NCBI GenBank assembly: GCA_032164245.1
Contig: JAVMKO010000003.1
Span: 34,409,390-34,473,389, forward strand
DNA: 64,000 nt
Source of the DNA: Sternotherus odoratus
Lineage: Eukaryota; Chordata; Testudines; Kinosternidae
Direction of reading: 5' to 3'
Below, piece after piece: positions 57,990 through 64,000 of this stretch; the stretch's first letter is position 1, and every line of letters begins with the position of its first letter. A program made the translations under genes and the position numbers. The notes under the pieces are model-generated. The model was given only the letters and a program-made list of their open reading frames with translations. It ran no database searches and had not been told where the DNA came from.

Positions 57990-60900
57990 CTCTTGCTATG
58001 CTTATATAGTGCTATCAATTCGACAGTACTCTCTAATAATAGTTAAAGTCACATTTTGTGACATTTCAGTTCTTCTGACTTGTTCTTTTATTCATTAAGC
58101 TGCTTCTTTCTTTACCAGTAGCCATATTTTACTTCACATTTGTTTATAGAAAATGAAAATCTACAATTAAAGGCTTCGCATTAAAAGTTCCCAGCAACAC
58201 GTCATTGATGTAGGTTCTATATTCTAAAACAGTGATACTGACTATAAAGCTTTACCATCAATTCCAGACAAGGAGCAAATATGCTCTCTGGAGCTCAAGT
58301 AAGAGGAGGTGATGCAGCATTAACAGATGTGCTCCCTCCACCCCCCCTCACTGTGACACTTCATTCTCTTTTGTATCCTTTTCATCCATCTCTCACCTGC
58401 CATTTGAATGCTGGAGTTTGTTCAGACATAATTGCAAAAGTATTGTAAACTCACTCTGAGTCTGAAATACATTGTTACTGTCAAATGAAACACAGGAGGA
58501 ACAAATAGTCTGTTCTGCTTTTTCATGACATGTATCTGACATATGCTATGTGTGATACCAGAGGCAAATATACTATGTTTTGAACCACTGTAGGTCCTCC
58601 CATAGGACTGCTCATAAAACATGTCATCTCATTGCTTGCAGTTGGATTAGAGTATTGTGCTAATGTGCATTAATATCTGAAGAGACATCCCTAGTAATAT
58701 GATGTTATTTTTACTGATCCACTGTGCTTTGAAAATCATGCCCTATTTTTCCTCATGTATCTTTTTACCTGGCAGCAAGAAAATGCCAAGGGGATGCAGG
58801 TAAAAATATGCTGCCTCCAGACATTTATCAACCATTATACTGTTGTCATAAATGCATTACATAAAAGTGAAAAAAATCTATTAAACATCAAAGAGAACTG
58901 TATTTTATATGGGCTAGGACTCTCTCATGGAGACTTCATCTTTCCCATTTACACTAATAATATGGCTTATTCCTAGAGCAAGGAATGCTAATTAGTGAAT
59001 GTCTATGAGAGAATTTTTCACAAGCAGCAAAAAGTACATACCTGAGATCATTACTGAACAGTGAAAATGAGAGTGTACTACAGAAATGAGACTACTGAAA
59101 ATCCTGCATTAATGGAAAAAATAAATAATAGGGAAATAAAATAATGACAGAGTACTATATTAAATCTTTTAGAGTTGGAAAAATAGTGGCAAAAACACAT
59201 TTGTGATTTTTTTTGCTGCTGTTCATGAGATCATGTTATTTATTATTTTCAAATATTCTACTGACTTCTGGGAATTTATGAAAACCTTGTGAATCAATAA
59301 AATGTCTCCAATTCTTACCAGAATTGCATTATTCATTATTCACTGCCCACGATTTGCCATTCATAATTTGTTATTCCTTTGTTAAGGAACTGCAGTTATC
59401 CATGAGGGAGAAAAGAAAATGCCATATGACCAATCACATATCATGAAGAACAACTAGTAAATAGCCACCCTGAAAATCCTTGGGCACTTTGTGAACAAAG
59501 GATCTGAAAAATAGTCATCTAACTCATTCAGCGAATACTTATAAACACCAAATACATATGCAGTCAATGGGACAGATTTGTGAATGATTTATGAACCAAA
59601 AATTCAATACTCTTGGGGTGAAATTCTGACCATATTGAATCAATCGTTTTATCATTTACGATAGGCCAGAATTCCATTCCTAATCTTATTTCTGATTCAG
59701 CCAGTTCTAAGGTATGTCAAGTTTTTCACTCATTAGACCAGATTTTCATACATTTACACTGAGGTGCGCCTTACTCCACAGCTAATCTCATTGATTACTC
59801 ATGAAGTCAAATACTATAGAACAGGAGGATAGCTAGAAGAATCTGACCCTAGATGTCTATAATTTTCCTCTCACCTTTAATCATATTTTGGAGGAATATT
59901 TGTATTTCATAGAAGTTGACTTCCAGAGTCTTTCAGGATGAGACATTTTACAAGGTAGTATCTTAGGCTAACAAACAAAACCTAAGCTACAGGTCTGCAT
60001 TACATCATATAAATATATTTGTTTTAATTGTTTTTGTGAATAATATATTCCCTCTCTTTCTATATTATGTCTTGACACACTTTTATGCAAAACTAAAACC
60101 AAACTTTAAAAAAAAAGAAAAGAAACAAAATCTCCTGGTTAAACATTTTGCTGCTGCATTATTAACATTTACTTTTCAATAAAAGCACACTCAGTTTTAA
60201 GGAAGTTAATGGCTAATAGTTTCAGGGTGGAGTTTCATTATTTATTAATTATTACACAGTAAATAAGATTAGAATCCTTAAGACTTCTATGCAATGCTAA
60301 CCCAGTCACTAACAAAAGAATGGCTATAATTTCATCACCCTCCTACCAATTCCATCTACCATTACCAGAATATTAAAATGGACAAAAAATGTTCCAAAAC
60401 CTTTTTTTTTTTTAAAGTAGGGATTTTAGATCCAAAAGTGTCTATTGTGACTAAAGAAAGCTATAATGAACTGGATATGTTTGGAATCCTTTTATGTAGG
60501 TCATTTCTCTTGGTTGTTCCTACTAGCTGCAGGCCAAAGGTTTGATCCAAAGCCCACTGCAATCAATGGAAAGATTTCCACTAGCTAGCTTTGGTTCTGG
60601 CCCCAAATCCTGCTTCCTTTCTACTGTTTGAGTAATCCCACTGATGTTAATGGCACTGCCCAGATGCACAAAGGATATATGATTTAGTTCTATGTCTGTT
60701 TATTTTTAAAGCAATACATTTCTAATAGAAACTGCAAATGCAAAGCTAAATAAGTAATAAATTATACACAGACAATTATACATACTGAATTTAAGTAAAT
60801 CACTGTGGTGTGTTATTGTGCATTATGACTCATGAGTCACAAATCCAATTCGCAGCTTATCATTTCCCATTAAATTAGTGCTTTCCATATGGTATCTCCA

Positions 60901-63050
60901 ATGCAAAGCCTACAACCTACTTACTGTGTTTAAAAAAATAGTACATCAAGAACATACTGTACTGAGATTTAAAAGATGTCTCTTACAATCAAAGTATTCT
61001 ACTATAGTGCAAGCCTCATACTATTTCAAGAATGCAATGCAATTTCTTTTCTTTCTTGGTACTTTATTTTTAGTCTATACCTATTACAAGACAGTATGTT
61101 ATTTCTTTATGCTACTACATTAGCTTTCTAATATAAGACAAAATCAAGTACAATAGCTGGGAGAAAGTGTTGTAGTATAGTGTCATATTGTACTTGCATT
61201 TCATAAGGAAGCTATTAAACCAAATGATATTTATCATTACTCTGTAAATGCATTAACACATCCTTGTCTACCATATCTAGCATCAGTCTTGCATTTAGAC
61301 ACATGCATAATTGACTCCCATTAGTTTCAATGGCAATAAGGTACATCTGCCTGTGAAATCTGGTCTTTAATGATGACAGCAATAGCTGTATCTAAGTTTC
61401 ATAATGCAATTTCTATTAAAAAATGAATTTGTTCAAAATTGCATTTCTTCAAAATGCAGCAAATTATGACAAATGCAAAGTTATCATTTTTCTGCCATCA
61501 TGATTTTTATATTTGGGAAAGGTTATTCAACATGTTTATGCAAAATATTACAGTATTGAATCAGGTCCTCAGACTTAATTAAAAATATTTACACTGGACA
61601 GACAATTTTAAAAGTATTAGGGGGTTTAGTTATGTTAATTATATACCTGGTCCTGTAGTCCTTATTCAGGTAAAACACCAATGAAGTCAGTGAGAGTTTT
61701 GTTGAGTGAACTGGATGCCTTTGTTAGACCTTATTAGCAATGAGTAGTAGTGATAGTTTCAAGGACTCCTGATCTGACCAAATTGCATCAGACTGTCCCT
61801 CCTGATTCTAGAAGGGGTAGATTGAGAGCTCTTTGCAGTAAATGGAACTAGATCTAAGAATTTTGAAGCAACAAAACACAGCACAGAACACTTTCATTGG
61901 TCCTAAAAGCCCTTTTTGGCTGTACCAGAGATTTGTAGCTGGTGTTTTAGCAATTCATGGGCTGAGGCTGAGCAGGTTTCAGTCCCTAGGCACTTCCAAT
62001 TATCTGCCTAATTGCTTCATTTGGTGCAACTGGATAGATAACTGCATTGGCAGTGTGGAGCACAGGTTGTTTTGGGGCTAGCCATCTATCTATGATTTGG
62101 CTGTAACATTCCATTAGTTCATCAAAACTTTGATCTTTGGAGTTGGTGGTTTCCTCACCCCCCAGGGAATTTACACAATATAATAGAGCTTTCCTCACCA
62201 GAATAAGCAATTTGTTTAGAAACAGGTTAAGTGTGTTCTAAGATATGGAAAGTGGGGGAAAAAAGATTTAAAAAACACGAACAAAAACTCTTCACTATTT
62301 CATTTTCATCATTTCTTGGCAGCGGTTTGCTGGCAGGGAAGCACTGAATAACATCTCTAACCCAATAAGTAATGAAGAGTTACACCAGTCAGAGCTAATA
62401 GAGGTACAAGTTACATAAATCAATACTGTACAGATAATAGAATCTGTATTCCAGTGGTAGGCTTCTCTATTTGCAATACATATTTTTTCATATTAGTAAC
62501 CAATAAATGTGTCATCAAATTCAACTGTTTTGGTCAATAATTTTCAGTTTGCTGTAGATAAATCCAAATGCTTTATGTGCTAAGATGAAAAGGGACCACT
62601 TACTGTTCTATTCCTTTTTTTAGCTCATAATGCGTACTCTACAATAATACCACTGTATACTAGAAAGTAAGAATATACAATAATTTTAGGAAAACATATT
62701 TCAGTTCTACTATCCAAGCGTTAGACATCTCCATCGTAACTGGGACAAATTAGCACAGAAGCCAAGAATCAAACTTACTTTCTTACACTTTTAAGTAGGG
62801 TGTTCAACTTCCCCAGGTTCAGACTGAAGCTCACTGGAGTAGCAAGGAAGGGTGGAGGAGAATGTGGGGATTTACCTGTTTTGCATCTTTTATGGACACT
62901 GTATTCACTTTATAACAAAACTGAATGGAAATGTACAGAAAATAAATCAAATAAAACCAATTAAATAGTGCTGTTGCAGTGAAGTGAAGCTATATCCAAT
63001 GTGTAACATGAATTTTGTTACAGAATAAAAGGGGAAAAAATCAGTTATAG
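57990..63050. other. AT-rich non-coding DNA, about 5 kb
   Basis: No exon or RNA gene. One palindromic MITE (60538-60604, listed). A phrase at about 59740-59850 ('agaccagattttcatacatt') recalls another reptile MITE but is decayed. The frames at 60878-61123 and 61842-62210 show no domain. Much of it looks unique and could hold conserved non-coding elements. Confidence 0.45.
60538..60604. mobile_element. Short palindromic MITE remnant
   Basis: The left 'ggtttgatccaaagcccact' and the right 'gctttggttctggcccc' are inverse forms of the 'gatccaaagcccattgaagtcaatgg' MITE type common in reptiles. About 67 bp. Confidence 0.5.
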
Positions 63051-63054
63051 ATCA

Positions 63055-63790
63055 CAGTATCATAGAAGTAAAGAGGGATTGTCAAGTCTAATTTAATATT
63101 CCAAACAATGGCATTTCCACCATTTTATTGGAAGATAATTACACATCCTAACAAATTTTACTTTCAGAAAATTTTCCCCCTTTCTATTTCATCCCCCATT
63201 ATGCCTCATTTTTACCATCCTAAATAATTCCTGTCTTCTTTGATTGTGCACTCTTCAGATGTGTTTAATCATGTCCTCCTTAGTTGTTGCTGAGCTATGC
63301 TATATATGTTTACCTCTTTTAATCATTTCTCATAAACCAGCACCATATAATTTCTGTTACTTTTCCTTGAAGTCTCTTCAATTTGTTGATTTCAGTCTGG
63401 TAATTAAGGTGCTCAGTATTCCAGAAAAAGTCATGTCAGAACTCTGTTAAGCTTCAAGACCCTATACCCCAATGTTTGTTAGACAAATGGTATCAGTCTT
63501 TTTTGCTCCAGTATATCATTGTAGCCCATTTGTAATTTTCCACTCACTATCAACCTTAAGTCTTCCTTGGCATTACTGTGTCTAGATTTCCCTTCCCTGT
63601 TATGTATTTGTTTTGGAGTACCTTGCATTTTCCCAAACTGAATCTCAACTTCTTTCTTTTTGCATGTTTCTAGATTTCCTGATTTCAGTTAAATGATTTC
63701 TCTGCCCTCATTGGACTTATCAACTGCTTCCAAATTGGTTTCATTAGTAATTTTAAGAAATTCACACAGATCAAAGGAATAATTCCAGAT
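63055..63790 (-). mobile_element. Old CR1 LINE, minus strand
   Basis: The plus-strand text follows the reverse complement of CR1: tail at 63055 ('atcacagtatcatagaagta'), then 'cattatgcctcatttttacc', 'cttcagatgtgtttaatcat', 'cttttaatcatttctcataa', 'gaagtctcttcaatttgttg', 'cactgtgtctagatttccct'-like text at about 63575, and 'cccaaactgaatctcaact'. The frames are lost through many substitutions and indels, so this is a much older copy than those at 6 and 35 kb. The upstream limit is approximate. Confidence 0.75.
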
Positions 63791-63794
63791 TAAC

Positions 63795-64000
63795 ACCACA
63801 CTATTGACTTGCATATATGGCAGTGGTTGTGTGTAATGTGCAATGTATTAGAGATGTGTGAACCTTCATGTGAAGAAACAAAGGGCACATACTATTACAT
63901 GCCTTAGCTCTGTGCTCCCTTGTATATGTGGTTTTGCAGAGGTCGTGTGTTCTATACATCTAAAAATGGGAGCAAGCTTTATGACAATAGTTGGTGAGGT
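63795..64000. other. Non-coding DNA to the window end
   Basis: No feature recognised. Confidence 0.5.

Noticed and set aside
1..64000. CRISPR array, operon, prophage or other prokaryotic system
   Set aside because: No regularly spaced repeats with unique spacers, no dense coding, and vertebrate repeats throughout.
1..64000. Exons of a host protein-coding gene
   Set aside because: No frame with a host protein domain bounded by plausible splice sites was found. Short or fast-evolving exons and non-coding RNA exons cannot be excluded by reading alone; transcript alignment would decide.

Overview
This is nuclear DNA of a vertebrate, most likely a turtle (Testudines). The sequence is AT-rich, has no operons or long real reading frames, and is dense in relics of amniote repeats: CR1 LINEs ending in the ATTCTATG-type tail, MIR-like SINEs, hAT and Tigger/pogo DNA transposons, and long LTRs. 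Several repeats (the TGTCATAA...CA LTRs, the GC-rich repeat at 29.1-30.5 kb, the long minus-strand LTR at 48-49 kb, the short elements with 'tatagctg' ends) match families I remember as abundant in turtle genomes. The species call rests on recognition, not on a search.

I see no protein-coding exon of a host gene, no tRNA and no functional rRNA gene. The window reads as intergenic or deep intronic DNA. Every frame with recognisable protein similarity belongs to a transposable element: CR1 reverse transcriptase fragments (6.2-6.9 kb minus, 11.7 kb plus, 21.6-21.8 kb minus, 35.0-37.6 kb plus, 63 kb minus) and the N-terminal DNA-binding segment of a Tigger/pogo transposase (28.84 kb plus).

Layout. 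0-6 kb: AT-rich DNA with LTR-like and MITE copies. 6.0-7.8 kb: a 5'-truncated CR1, then a 777-bp terminal-inverted-repeat element with a CpG-rich core. 8-20 kb: mostly unrecognised AT-rich sequence, a short CR1 relic, microsatellites. 20.4-21.8 kb: CR1 pieces around a C-rich repeat. 24-28 kb: a dispersed repeat, a CR1 3' end and small hAT-like MITEs. 28.0-31.5 kb: the densest cluster, with a Tigger head, a GC-rich minisatellite, a GC-rich turtle repeat split by a hAT element with perfect 8-bp target duplications, and an LTR. 35.0-37.6 kb: a long CR1 interrupted by a solo LTR. 37.6-45.4 kb: no recognised gene or element. 45.43-45.66 kb: a short retroposon headed by 5S rRNA sequence and flanked by a 12-bp target duplication. 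46.7-49.1 kb: a foldback hAT-like composite and a minus-strand LTR. 51.7 kb: second copy of the 24-kb repeat. 55.1-57.2 kb: a foldback element with a hairpin, and a hAT MITE. 57.4-58.0 kb: two MIR-like SINEs. 63.0-63.8 kb: an old CR1.

No set of genes here works together as a system. The interest lies in the mobile elements: the 5S-headed retroposon, the element with repeated GCGTCTTATA-type motifs near both ends, and the nested insertions that can be ordered in time.
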